Positions 36,391 through 48,129 of a stretch of 64,000 bases of DNA are shown piece by piece; position 1 is the first letter of the stretch; the number at the start of each line of letters is the position of its first letter. The notes under the pieces were generated by a model. It did no database searches. It was not told the DNA's origin and worked only from the letters and a program-made list of their open reading frames with translations. The position numbers and the translations under genes are program-made. Origin of the DNA: Ectobius pallidus (Eukaryota > Arthropoda > Insecta > Blattodea > Ectobiidae); assembly GCA_964059195.1 (NCBI GenBank), contig CAXKWD010000006.1, positions 68,713,073 to 68,777,072 of the forward strand, read 5' to 3'.

Positions 36391-39019
36391 AACATGTTAA
36401 AACAGAATCTCGCTTCGCTCGGTCAATTGTTTCACAAAAAGCACCTACTTCTTCGTAAATCGAGTTCAGTTGAAGTTAGATGGTCTGGACCGATTACTTC
36501 GAATTCATCAAAAATAGTTAAAATGATCCTTATTTGGACACAAACATTATTTCAAAGGCCGGGCTACGGCGACCGGTACTACTATCTGATGAGAAATACA
36601 TATACCGGCCACTGTTGGAAGATAGCGTTAAAATAATAACCATAGCATTCAAATCTAGATGGTGTATCATATTGCTATATGAGGCTAAGGTTAGTAAGAT
36701 CTGAGTAAGAAACAGGATAAAGTTCCATGACAGAAATGAGTAAGCTGTTAAAGTCCCGCCTGTTTTAAAACGTCCGCTAACATTAAGTTTGCCGTTTTGT
36801 CATGGCTATTTGAAGACATTTTGTCCTTGTACGTTGTCTGAAATTTTGTCCAGCAGGAATGTAAATATACAGGCATTTACGTCCATATAAATGCCATCGA
36901 CTTTGACTAGGATGCAACCCGCGAACTTTGGAAGGGAATAGCAGTGTCTTACAAACTGTTTCACCCAAGACTATTCCTAACATTGCAAAATCCATATTAC
37001 AAATAATGTTTATTAATTAATGTTAATGCATATATATCCACACTTCAAAATCTGTTAAAATATTTACAGTAACGTGTAATAAGAACCTAAAACAAGAGAA
37101 GAATTAAAGTGGAATCAATCGAAATTTCCTAGAAAAAATTACTTACGAAAACTACAAATATATAAAAATAAGTGCTGGTGCATAAATTAAACAATGTCAC
37201 AATTTACATTTCACGTAGGCCCTAATACGGTAATTACAAAAAATGTTATCTCCATTGAATCAATAAAGAATTGTGTATACAAGAAAGCAACATAAGAAAC
37301 TGAAGACTCTTCACGAACTAAAACAGACACATAGAACGCCAAAATGTAATTAATTATTTGGACAACAAAATGTAATTATGTAAGTATTCTATAACACGTT
37401 AAACTATAAATATTATGCGTGTTCTTGAGGTTAGGTTTGCTATGAAGATTTATATATAGCCATCCAATATAAAGCCTATCATATAACTGTGCATATGTAG
37501 AGCTATTAGGCCTATGTAGACTATTATTAAAAGATATCCTACAATATCTCGCTAAATCCATTCGAATGGGATTGATAGGCCTATATGATTTACGGAACAG
37601 ATCAAATATTATTACTAATCTATTGTATTTTACCTATCCGAAGCCACCAGGAGACTAATTCATCACGATTACCTAAATAAAATAATATATTTACTTCATC
37701 AATAGTTATGAGTGTTTTGTTTGAAGTTATGAACATTTTAAGCCTAACCGTACCAACGAACTCCTCATTGGTTTGAAAGTATTGTCGATGAAAGTATGTC
37801 GAGCTGTACAACATTTCTTTAACGCCTTGTTACTTTCAGTTTGTTTGCAGTAAATTTTTATAGCCATTTTTAAAGCTAACACAATCTTTGGTTTATAAAA
37901 ACTAGCAGGAGGTGGTGAAACTTGATGTAAACGAACAATTTTTACTGAGGCAGAGGAGTGGAACGTCCTGAAGTACGTATACTTATAACCCTGCATTATA
38001 ATTAAACGATGTTATTTTACCGCTTTTCAGATATGCATGGACTAAAGGAATTTCTTCTTAGTAACCATAAAAACTTTAAAACAGAAAACTTCTGCTCTGA
38101 GAGGTTAGAATCTGGCCCTGGTGTAATAAAACAACGCTTACCTTGATATGCGGGTCCTTTCTTGAAGTTGATTCCAATTACAAGAAAACTTGAAGACGCA
38201 GTAACATCTTCTCATGGAGATAAGACATGAAAAGAGTCGCAAAAATATGTTATTTCCAAAACACACACACCTTCACGAATCTCCCTCGTTGATATGTTAG
38301 TATGTGAAGTCACAGTAGAATGTGTAAGTGGGGAACACTAGACAAACATCACTCTAGTGGGAATGCGAAAATGTCTTGTGAGGGTTGTTTTAATTATACA
38401 ATAAAGTAAGTAAGTTTTTGAAATTGTTGAAGTTGTTTGGGGAAAGAGTCGGTGAGGGGAGTGAAAACAGTCGAGTTTCCTCAACTCCTATGACTTTCGC
38501 AATTTAATGCTTTCTAAGCACTAGACACACGTTTAACGCACTTGAAACTCACCCAAAACACTCGGCACAATTAACTTTGCTTTTCCTAGGAAATGGTGTG
38601 TAACTTGTAATTTTACTTTATAAACACGAGCTACCGTATATTTTACTTTAAATCTTTAAAACACACAAGTGATGTCACTAATCTGTGTTATTATTTTACT
38701 AACAAATGCTATTCTATATGATTATTTTCTACAATACCAGTACACAGTTGTGAATTGCTTATTTCACTTCACGTTTAATTTTTTTATCCCATAAATTATC
38801 ACAATTTCGTACCATCTTTTCATTTGCTGTTTAATGCAGTGTATACTTTGTCTCCTAACCTATTAACCGAAAATAAATACACTATATTGAACACACCTCA
38901 CTAGTTTTAATATATTATTATAATTTGTTCAAACACTTGATACATAAAATCCACTTGTGTTCTCTAATGCTGTACTTGCAGTTGATATTCTTGTAATATA
39001 GACAGTTACTTGTGTATAC
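36391..39019. other. Unassigned sequence with one candidate minus-strand exon
   Basis: On the minus strand a strong donor word (atcaag|gtaagc, junction near 38143/38144) is preceded by about 60 open bases that read, in one frame, VTASSSFLVIGINFKKGPAYQ. Upstream of that lies a pyrimidine-rich stretch ending in ag. I do not recognise the peptide and there is no partner exon. The rest of the interval is AT-rich and featureless to me. Confidence 0.25.
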
Positions 39020-39260
39020 GACACCGAAGGCGCCGCACCCATTGGTGATTGATAATTACATGTGAAGTGGGTCGTTTCAACTAGTGATGTTTCCCGGTCC
39101 GAGTAGCAACTAAGACTGAGTTGGAATCACCCCCTCTCCTTCCCCTGCCCCACCACCAGCCCCGGTCACAGTCAGATCTCACGGCGCCGGTCCGCCCCGA
39201 CGCTATTGCCGTCGTCATAGTCATTGCTGTTACCACTGCTGATGCTCGTCAACCCAACTC
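39020..39260. other. GC-rich island
   Basis: This block of about 240 bp (ccgaaggcgccgcacccatt to gctgatgctcgtcaacccaa) is far richer in G+C and CpG than the surrounding sequence, with C-rich runs near 39130-39175. It could be a promoter/first-exon island on either strand or a captured foreign piece. The 60-codon frame across it has no recognisable motif. Confidence 0.4.
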
Positions 39261-40946
39261 AAAATTTTTTTTAGGGGATGTAATACTCAAAAGAGATTTT
39301 TAAACACAATAGTTTTCTATAACATTAACAGGAATCTGACAGCTTTCCAACAGCCAAAGCCCTATAACATTACATTTTACTAACGACATTTTGAGGGAGA
39401 ACTTTTTCCTCCAGATTTCAATAATGTTAATTGAACTTCTATTGTGAACGTGATTCTAGGAGTTGAGCACTACGACAGTACCAACGACAGACGAGAATAC
39501 AAAATGAAACGCTGGAATGAATTCCTGACTGTAGAATCAAAGTCGAAGTTCTACAGAGACAGCGTATGGGCTTCACATTTACATGATTTACGAATAAGTT
39601 AGGAAAGGAGAATAGCCTATGCGAATGGACTCGGATAACAAATCGTAGGAATCGATACATCCTAAGTAGGCTATGGGCAACTCATGGCTTGCAACTTGCA
39701 TCCTAGCTTTATTGTGTTATAAATGGCGGAATCTAAGTTTGGTAGGATATAATCATAAAATATGGAAGAGACTATTATATTAATTGAGGGTGACTACAAA
39801 ATATGATACGTACATCATATTGAAAATAAAAAAGTAAAGAAGGCTTATGAAAGTATAAGGTAGCGGAAATTATGAACAGAAAATAACAATCTGAGATCAG
39901 CATCTTGAGGAGAGTAAAAAATTTATTCACTCAGTTCTTGGAACATCCATCTTCTTCATCAGTATTTGACTCTTAAACCCAAAAAGGGTTTCATGAGTAA
40001 ACGTACTCTAACCGACCATTTCTTTTTTTAACATAGTTTTCGTGCTTGTTTATTTACGTAAATAACATAAAAGCAAGGGATTTTCTTCTGCTAAAACCAA
40101 CAAGAGGTTACTCACTGTCACTACGGGTCCGCAGGCCCGGGTGCGGTATAACCTCATAGGTAGCGGAACATGAAACGGGGTGCAGTGCACTAAATATCGT
40201 GAGGACATTAACGTCTTGGCCACCGCAGCCGGCGTAATACTCACACAAGTAGACAGCCGATGAAATCTACAATCACTGTATATAGTTTTTAGGACATTTA
40301 CTTATAGAACATTTTATGAATCAAGGAAATACGTGGTACATTCCGCAAGCTATGTCCCTGACATCATCCGTTATATCTCCAAAACATCCCTGTTGCAGTG
40401 AAACATAGTGCCAAAAGAAGTCTATTTCATGGTGATATGGGAAACCAACATAAATAAAATCTTCTCATCATTACCCCTTGAAGTGATGTTGAATCGACAA
40501 AGAGAACGAATGCTTAGGTCTACTAATTTTATAATAATATTTTATACTACACTTGCTATGATGTCAACACGAACTGGTATAGGCGTACTATCTTTGAGTA
40601 GGTTCGTGCTTGATTGTATGAGGGTATAGTATCGTTCTAATAATAGATATGAAAGTACGCCATCTTGCAGCTGTTTGAGATTGGTTGTGCGGAAAGTCGA
40701 GGCACACTATTGTTGCCATTGGAATATTCAAGTTGTCTAATCAATCTAATAAGATTTTTAAGGTTCTAGCAGAAAGGAGTAGTGATAACTGTAATTATAA
40801 GGCCGACAGACTGAATAGCTAGAACTCTGAAAGCCTAAGTTCTACGAACTGGAAAAGTGGAGACATATCGATTATGAAGTTACGGCTGTCCAATTTTTAT
40901 CTTCGAATAAGACGATACATCATATTTTCATTAAAAATTAATATAC
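39261..40946. other. Unassigned sequence
   Basis: A second GC-richer patch at about 40090-40240 carries on the minus strand a phrase like ggtggccaagacgttaatgtcc, reminiscent of a tRNA/SINE box A, but I find no box B. Nothing else is recognised. Confidence 0.3.
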
Positions 40947-41380
40947 TTACTTACTTACTTACTTAATGAAAATAGACAATGCCTCAGCAAGCTAAAGGAA
41001 TATTATCTATTTTATGGAACCCGAAGGTTCAATGCCGAGCATACCTGAGCCCGCCATTCAACCCTAACCTGTGCTAACTCCACCCAACCATCCCTCTGAA
41101 ATCCTACTTCTCTTAAATCTATCCTAATATTGTCCTCCCACCTACGTCTAGGTCTCCAAGTGATCCTTTCCCTTCGGGTCTCCCAGTCAATATTTTTAAG
41201 ATACCGGTATGTCTTTCCTCCCCCATGCGCGCAACATGTCCAGCCCATTTCATCCTCCGTGATTTAATTACCATTATTATATCCGGTGACGAGTGCAGGT
41301 TATGAAGCTCGTCTTTATGCAAATTAATACAGTCCATGAATTTGAAACGTGATAGCATACCAAAGATGTAGGTAAGGCTG
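40947..41380 (-). mobile_element. 5'-truncated LINE, 3' fragment with (TAAG)n tail
   Basis: On the minus strand a reverse-transcriptase-protein C-terminus is followed by a short untranslated end and then a (taag)n tail of about five units (plus strand ttacttacttac, 40948-40966). A 3' fragment ending in a short tandem tail is what incomplete target-primed reverse transcription leaves. The upstream break lies near 41360-41380; no target-site duplication was found. Confidence 0.75.
41012..41358 (-). pseudogene. LINE ORF2 C-terminal fragment, frameshifted
   Basis: One minus frame reads IKSRRMKWAGHVARMGEERH, then a phrase ending GRPEGKGSLG. A second frame picks up at RPRRRWEDNIRIDLREVGF and ends LNLRVP. 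In intact relatives these are one continuous segment (WAGHVARM to GRPRRRWEDNIK to DLREVG), so there is a frameshift near the SLG/PRRRW junction. This conserved tail is commonly seen at the end of insect non-LTR retrotransposon polyproteins downstream of the reverse transcriptase. No catalytic domain remains. Confidence 0.75.
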
Positions 41381-43490
41381 ACATATTACCTCCGCGGATA
41401 GGCCGACACATTACTTTTTAATTATTGTATCAACTCCTAAAATGGCTAACACGGAGTGCAGCCTAGTCAACCCAGTGATATAGATATTCCGTGGTAAAGA
41501 AAAAAATTGTTTTGCTTTACTGTACTGTTGGTGTCTATCGTAAGATGAGCTGTGATTGGTTGTTTCATGCTTACTTCCTTCTGGTATCCAAGCTGGAATC
41601 TATGACTCATGTGTTTGTGCCATCTGGTGTTTTGGGGTTTTGAAACTGCGACTCTTCCTCATTCAAAGTAATCTCTGGAGTTGGAGGTAGTCTACTGATA
41701 AGAAGACAACTGAGCAATTCATTACACAGCCCAACAAAAAAGAACTTTTTGTTTTGTGTCTCAAATGTTTTACCAGATTTTGGCTATACTTAGTGCGCTT
41801 TTCCAAATATGTAAACAGTTTTTCTCTACCAGCTCTACTTTTATATAGTCTATAGTGCCATTATCTTATAACTTCTTTCACGAAACAAAATCTTGCTTGA
41901 TAATACAGCTAGTGAAGGTTCTTGACCATACTTTGGACCCGTAAGGAAGAAAACTGTACGAAAACAGAAAAACTAAAAGCTAGATTATTTTTTGGCCCTC
42001 AAATTGACAGCTCATAAGTCATAAACGACCGTACAATATGTGGTAATATATTTTTTTTACATACCCCATGTTATATTGTTATTGTAATATTAATGTAATG
42101 TTAGTGTGTTTTTTTTTTCTTCACGTGATTTAGAAGCTAAAAATAGGCACTGTTTTTTTTACATCAAACGTAGGATGGTATAATATGCATAATGTTAATA
42201 CCATATCTCACAAACTAAAGCTGATAGTTCAAAATAATTTCCCATTTGGCATCAGTGACCTAAATATACGCAAGAATAGGTATAAATTCTAAGGCACCAA
42301 AATGGCTGTTGGTCTATGTTATCTATTAGACTCAGGAACATACCGGTACTGTAGGTACTGTAGGAAAACCATGGCAATTTCCTCTATTAAGTTATCTGCA
42401 CAAAATTGGGAAAGCCGAATCACCAAAATGCCCATGCTCAGAAGACAACCAAACTGCCATGACATCTCCTCATCCACTGCAGACTACGTGAAGACAAGAC
42501 CAATAAACCCCAACAGGATTTTGTGGAAAATCGTCACATCACCAAGAACATTGAAGTTTATACAAAGAATATTTCAGACACTAACAATTATGATTTTTTT
42601 AAAGTTGGTAATTGCTTACTGTGATATACCCTACGGGTAAAACAAAGGTTGTCTAAATAAAACCAAATAGAAAAAGGAGAGAACGATTCTAATTTTAAAA
42701 CAGTTATACCAAAACACATACAAAACAAAAACTGAAAATATTATTTGCTATTAAGCCTATATAATATAGAGTACCTAACTGACCATTGAAAAAATATTTA
42801 TGAACGAGTGGTTAGGACTAGGCCTAGATAACCAAGCATGATGAGGAATTTGCTTATTCATTATGTCACCGACTGACAGCGATTAACAGAGATGGAGAAA
42901 GATGTATGGTCATTCAAAAAGCATGCACTCTCCTACTTGAAGGCTTTCTAATTATATTTTATTCCCCGTCAGATACTTTAATAACATTCGAAATAATTTC
43001 CCTCGCCTCGCTATAAATAACGTAGATTTGTTTTACGTTACCAAGATGTTATCATAGGGGATGCCACGAGCGACTTGGAAATCGCCGATAAATTTACGAG
43101 CAACGAATACTAACGTACCGTGACAAAGGTGACGTATGCGTTAAGTCACTGCTTTAGGCCCTAGTGACGGCCCGTCGAGCAGTACTCTACTTCCCTAAAT
43201 GTATACAGTTGATTTCATAGTTAATTACCTATTCTCAAGTGTTACAAATTAATACCGTTTAAAAATGCAATGGAATTAAACCCACGATAAAAGAAATGAG
43301 AGGTGAAGTGCCGAGAAATCGTAAATTTATCTTGAGAGAATCCAGATCTCGAGATACGTTTATTGTGTCTATTTAGCAAATTTTCACAGAATCAAGCATG
43401 CAACGATTATTATCAAAACCACGAACATAAATAAACTACATCGCTATTTGTATCATTTTAAGTGAAATAGACTAAGGCGAGACAATCGAT
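41381..43490. other. Unassigned sequence
   Basis: The longest frame (112 codons, 42302-42640, plus) has no recognised motif. Sequence is otherwise AT-rich and without clear repeats. Confidence 0.35.
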
Positions 43491-43498
43491 GTTATAAT

Positions 43499-44665
43499 TA
43501 GGGACCGGATTCTTAGGTTTTTACCTATTTTTTCCCTTACTTCCAAAACAAAAAGCGCTCATACACTTTTTCGAATCATGTCCATAGGATTCACCCACAT
43601 TAATTCTGTGGCACCTATAAATACCTAAATGGGGTATAAAAACCTAAATATACCTAAACGGGATATAAAATCTGAAATATCTAATTTAGGCTCCTTTTTT
43701 GTCTTTTTTGTTTGTCAGTTGAGAAATCGATATTTTTCGGGGAGAGAATAATTTTTGTCGGGTAGAAATTAATACCACCAGCTTTTCATTCAACCCATTA
43801 TCGTCTAGGATGGACAGTATCAAGAGAGGAAAAGAGTACCGGCGTATTCCTTTTAAAATAGGCCTATTCGTACGAACAACCATTGTTGCCGTGTATGAAC
43901 AAGGATATAGATTTCTGTGTTTTAAAGCGCTTGTTTTATGTTTGCCTTTAGTACTGCTCTGTTATTCATACTGAGTTCTAAGAATACGTGTTAATTATGT
44001 CGAAACAAATGAAATCGAGTTTATTACGGCAGTGGATTGGCGACGATCTGAATTTCACTACAGGTGGCAAAGTAATATTTTGTCAAGCCTGCCAGAAACA
44101 CGAATTATTTACCTTTCTAGAAAAGGGGGAAGTTTTCGTCCCTAGTTGATCTGTTGTGCGGTTAGCATGCGTAACAGCCGAAAAAAGGAAAATAATCAGT
44201 TTCACATTATCCACATCCAACCATAAAGTAATTTACTCACTAAATTAGAAGTATCGGATTCGAATCCTGAAAAGGGTAGTGTCTAGAAACAGTAGACTAT
44301 TAACTATTAACTAAGAGATAACAGGAAGAACTTCACAGTTGAGAATCTTGAAAGATATTTAGTGATATACTGTACTGTAACCAGGAAATGTGAGGCAATC
44401 TTATTTTCACTGCTTCTTTTGATTGTTTATGCTTTCTTTCTTCAATTGTATAATGTCTTAAAGAAAGTTTACACAAATTTAAGTCAATTTTGTTAAATTA
44501 AACTTTACAAGTATTATTTACTCAATCCTATGTAGCACATTCAAATTCATTAAACCAATTATTCTACCCGAAAACAATATTTTGGACAAAAAACCTAAAA
44601 AAAACTATTTCACCCAATGGAAAACCTAAAACAGTGTTTTTAAAAACCTAAAAATCCGGTCCCTA
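43499..44665 (+). mobile_element. hAT element with exact 8-bp TSD
   Basis: The element is flanked by identical gttataat at 43491-43498 and 44666-44673. The TIRs begin tagggaccggatt and continue ttaggttttta on both sides with few differences; subterminal regions are rich in aacctaa/ttaggtt words. At 1167 bp it is too short for a full hAT transposase but contains a small N-terminal remnant at 43997-44149. The 8-bp duplication and the (C/T)AGGGACC-type end support hAT membership. This is a non-autonomous deletion derivative. Confidence 0.88.
43997..44149 (+). CDS. Small ORF, possible hAT transposase N-terminus (truncated)
   Basis: A 50-codon ORF starting MSKQMKSSLLRQWI and continuing through GGKVIFCQACQKHE. 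The Cx2C pair followed by a histidine, preceded by an aromatic and a short basic stretch, resembles the first half of a BED-type zinc finger, the usual N-terminal DNA-binding module of hAT transposases. The second half of the finger is missing: the frame runs into LFTFLEKGEVF and stops. Its position inside an element with hAT ends supports the reading. It may be a deletion remnant or, less likely, a minimal DNA-binding peptide. Similarity to BED fingers is my reading and is not confirmed. Confidence 0.5.
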   Translation: MSKQMKSSLLRQWIGDDLNFTTGGKVIFCQACQKHELFTFLEKGEVFVPS

Positions 44666-44673
44666 GTTATAAT

Positions 44674-45974
44674 GTATCGATCGTTTCGCCATCCTGCTTG
44701 GTGCGACTTTCATCAACTGTTTTATTTTTAGATTATCCTCCTTGGTATAATTAATATTATTATTGTATTTATTACTGTAAGATATTGAAATGACTTCTTC
44801 ACCAGACATAATTATACATTGTTTATATCCAGCTTTTATATGCTCATTCACTGAGTTTAATGTTTTTGTGATTTTGTGTTTTTGATCAAAGAAGCTTTAG
44901 GTATGAAGATGTTTCAGTTTCTGTCTGTGAGAATTTATATTTTAAAAAATGGACTTGGGTGCGATAGGATGAAAGTGATAAAACAAAATGATAAAAGTAT
45001 GACGATAGACTCTTGCGACTGATTCAATTCGACACATTCTTTTAGTAGATTGGTCACTAATTGATGAGCTAAATAGTAATATAAAACACAACTACTGAAG
45101 ACGGATATTACAGAACTATTAATGCTGGAACCTATGGAACAACGAAATCTTATTAGATTGATAATATATCCGTTGCCCAGTTCTGAATATCCTATGTTCT
45201 TACAATGTTTGCCAATTGAGATATGTACCCATCAAACCCGGAGACTTACTGGCGCTTGGTTAACAATATCTGCAGTGGACGGTTTCTGATCGAAGTCTAC
45301 TATAATTCTATAGTTTTTAATATTGGAAAATGGAGAGTTCCATAATCTAATTGTGGTGACGATCAAGGAAAATCGGGAGAGTTGTGTGATGGATCAATAT
45401 TGTTTATTAAAGTCTTGACTGTGTATAATTATAAACTACGTTTAAATTTATTTGGAAACAATTTGAAATGGCCAGACAATTTAAAAGCAATTTGTGTTAT
45501 ATACAATATTCGGAATTATATACTACCCTAGTCTTGAGCTTGAAAGCATATGGTCCATAAAATATAGGCCTAAATATATATATAAATATACTTTGTGCGG
45601 ACTTCGTTTTTTCTAACGTACTAATTAGAAGAGTACTGTTAATACTTATCGAGTAAACAACGGTTAAAGTTTAGGGACGATTTTTTATTTTTCTGAGAAA
45701 AATACAAACTAGGGACAAATATGGTATTGGAGTTTTTATCCTACCGAAGGAATAAGGTTATAAAGTCGGCATCCTGGATATTATTTAGAAGTAACCAGGT
45801 GATGTTTACTGCTAAGCCTTACATATATTTGAAGTATTTGATTTATAGGTCATGGAGGTTCTTAGGGTTTCAGAAGTAGACTAGATCTGTATAACTATAT
45901 ATGGTCTGTGTAGGGAACACTTTACTTAATGACTTGTCGAAGTTTGAGCAGTGACAATAAAAGTCACCTGATTT
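44674..45974. other. Unassigned AT-rich sequence
   Basis: No gene recognised. The phrase acaactactgaagacggatattaca near 45088 resembles acactactgaagatggatgttaca near 16484, so a short dispersed repeat is likely. Confidence 0.35.
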
Positions 45975-46126
45975 CTCTGTACAAAGCTGGGAATTGGGTA
46001 AACCTTGCTTTACCTGGATAAAGTGTACATTTTCCAAAAGCACTGGGTGAAGTTGGAATAAAATATACATTTCTAGCTTCAGTCGGGTAATCTTAGGTTT
46101 ACCTAATCTCTATTGGGTAAAGAAGA
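45975..46126. repeat. Left arm of an old inverted repeat flanking the LINE
   Basis: This segment carries repeated gggtaaa/tttaccc words and, inverted, resembles 51622-51760: ctttaccca, about 13 bases, aggt, then ttacccg, then a phrase like gaataaaat or attttatt, in the same order. The two arms face each other across the whole CR1/Jockey-group LINE. Confidence 0.5.
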
Positions 46127-46316
46127 ATAATTTCAACCTCTACTACGTAAAATGAACTTCGAACAAACAAAATTTCAATGTGTTTTATTCCATTACTGTA
46201 AAGGAATTATAACCACTTCAGGTGCTATTTGGTTATTTGTTCAGTTCAGTTCAAATAACGGCAGTGAGAGGACGTGTTCCTGGAGAGCGACAATTAACTA
46301 CCTAATATAGTCAACA

Positions 46317-47079
46317 ATGGTCAAGAGACCGACCGCATCTGCAGAATCAGCTGATGGAAATGAGGATAAACAAGTAATTTCTACCCTCAAGAAAATGTTT
46401 GAGGAACTAAAATCCTCTATACATTATGAGGTTGGAGGTTGGAGAATTGAGAAAATCTGTGGAATTCATGTCTGCAAAATTTGATAGTCTTCATGAGGAA
46501 CTCAAACAGACTAGATCTGAACTTAAAACTACTCAGGAACAATTGCGGGTCATTACCCGAGAAAAAGAACTTTTGAAACAAGAAGTTAATGACCTCCAAC
46601 AGTACACTCGGCGGGATAACGCTATGGTCTATGGTGTTCCTGAAACTGCTGGACAATCCACCTACGAGGATATAAATAAGATTGCAGCACTCATCGGTGG
46701 CACTGAATTACTTAATGACATCAGTGTTGCACATCGCCTACCGACTACTCCTGGAAAATATCGACCAATTGTCATCAGATTCTTCAAAAGAAGAGGTCGG
46801 GATGAATGGCTGCAACGTTTCAGGAGTGAAGCTAGAAGTGACGCCTCTGGTCCTGGGATTTCCATACAAAGATATGATGATAAAGTGACAAATGGAAGAA
46901 TTACAATGGGTGAACAATTAACTATGTTTACGCGTGATCTGCTGAACAAAGCAAGAGACGCAGCCAAGTTGAAAGAATACCAGTTTGTGTGGTCTCGGGA
47001 CGGAAAGATTTTTGCCAGGAAGAACGAAATGAGCCCTGTCCACAAGATCACCTGTCTTCAGGATATTAATAAATTGTAA
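46317..47079 (+). pseudogene. LINE ORF1 protein (coiled coil plus RRM-like), frameshifted
   Basis: The natural start is probably the ATG at 46317 (MVKRPTASAESADGNEDKQV), but this frame is offset from the main frame that runs from 46426 to the stop at 47079, so one frameshift lies near 46415-46430. The main frame begins with a leucine/lysine/glutamate-rich coiled coil (about residues 1-60, LRKSVEFMSAKFDSL onward). A nucleic-acid-binding region follows, with DNAMVYGVPE, then DISVAHRLP and RPIVIRFFKRRGRDEWL. This is the layout of LINE ORF1 proteins, which bind element RNA. It ends in a basic segment (FARKNEMSPVHKI). The domain pattern is seen in the sequence; chaperone function is known only for the family. 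Confidence 0.8.
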
Positions 47080-47334
47080 ATATCTAGCCATTTGGTTTCC
47101 GTACTGGCTGTCTATCCTATAGATTAACATGGCAGGTAATCCAATGTTGACTGAATTAGATGACTATCTCCGTAAACAATGCACAAAAAATGTTAACGAC
47201 TTAGTTGAATGTAACAATCACATAAACGCCGCTCTCTCAGATTTAAATATTATTCATTTAAATATTCGTAGCATAAATAAAAACTTCTCGGAACTATGTA
47301 TTCTACTTGAAAATTTGGTAAAATCCCATTTCAA

Positions 47335-47888
47335 CTCCCCCCATATTATAACACGAGATTATCTCCACAAAACACTTAAAAACACATGGATTTCAAGACA
47401 TATCATTCTCGGGAGAGGAGATGTTGTTTTCACGAGTGATTTGGTCCAACCCACCCGCCCTAAACAGTACACTTTCTTTTATAGTGGGCAGTTGCAAAAA
47501 GTAGAGATATTTCCGCCATGTTGATTATTAAGACCGGAGTAGAAGCGCATGATTGGACGTTGCCAGTGTGACGTCGCTAGCTATGAACTGTGACCAACAT
47601 AACGAGACGAAAGATATAATATGCCACATTTTCGAAACCGACAAACAGTGTTTCGTACATTATTCGAAAATGCAAGGGCGCTTCGCTTCGGCTGCCGCCT
47701 CCGCTCGCGCACTTAACTAATGTGGTTAGTTTATGCATTATTTAGCTTTATGTAGGCCATTGTACTGCTGCAACGAAGATAGTTGGTCACCCTGACCGGT
47801 TGAAAACAAATACATTGCGCCGGACGTGTGAAGAAGCCATATCGCGACGATGGGGGGAGTTGTTCTGGGACTATGCCGAAACTTTTTC
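47335..47888. mobile_element. Insertion 1 in the LINE endonuclease, class unknown
   Basis: This 554-bp segment is flanked by tttcaa at 47329-47334 and 47889-47894. Removing it with one copy of the duplication restores the endonuclease frame exactly (SHF joined to KIDIII). The insert has more balanced composition than the LINE and contains gc-rich phrases (gcttcggctgccgcctccgctcgcg near 47685). Small open frames such as one starting MPHFRNRQTVFRTLFEN occur but match nothing I know. Its two ends are not clear inverted repeats, although ctcccccca occurs near both ends in opposite orientation. Confidence 0.75.
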
Positions 47889-48129
47889 TTTCAAGATTGA
47901 TATTATTATACTAACAGAAACCTGGCTTGACCATGATTTTGGATTTGAAATTAACGGTTATACGAAATATGTTAAAATTAATAAGTACAATAAATGTGAC
48001 GGAATTGTTGTATATTTTAGAGAAAATCTTGCTGTCTCTCTAATTACTGTTGATATTTCTCATTGCAATTCTATCCATTTTAATCTTACGTTAAATGATA
48101 TTATAATTAGGTTAACTGCTATTTATAGA

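Noticed and set aside
36394..36636. 80-codon plus ORF as a coding exon.
   Set aside because: No motif and it overlaps no splice-like boundaries; judged chance.
42302..42640. 112-codon plus-strand ORF as a possible gene.
   Set aside because: No recognisable motif, no splice or promoter context, and such lengths arise by chance in a 64-kb window; left unassigned.
46662..47051. 129-codon minus-strand ORF.
   Set aside because: Antisense shadow of the LINE ORF1, which has clear coding motifs on the plus strand.
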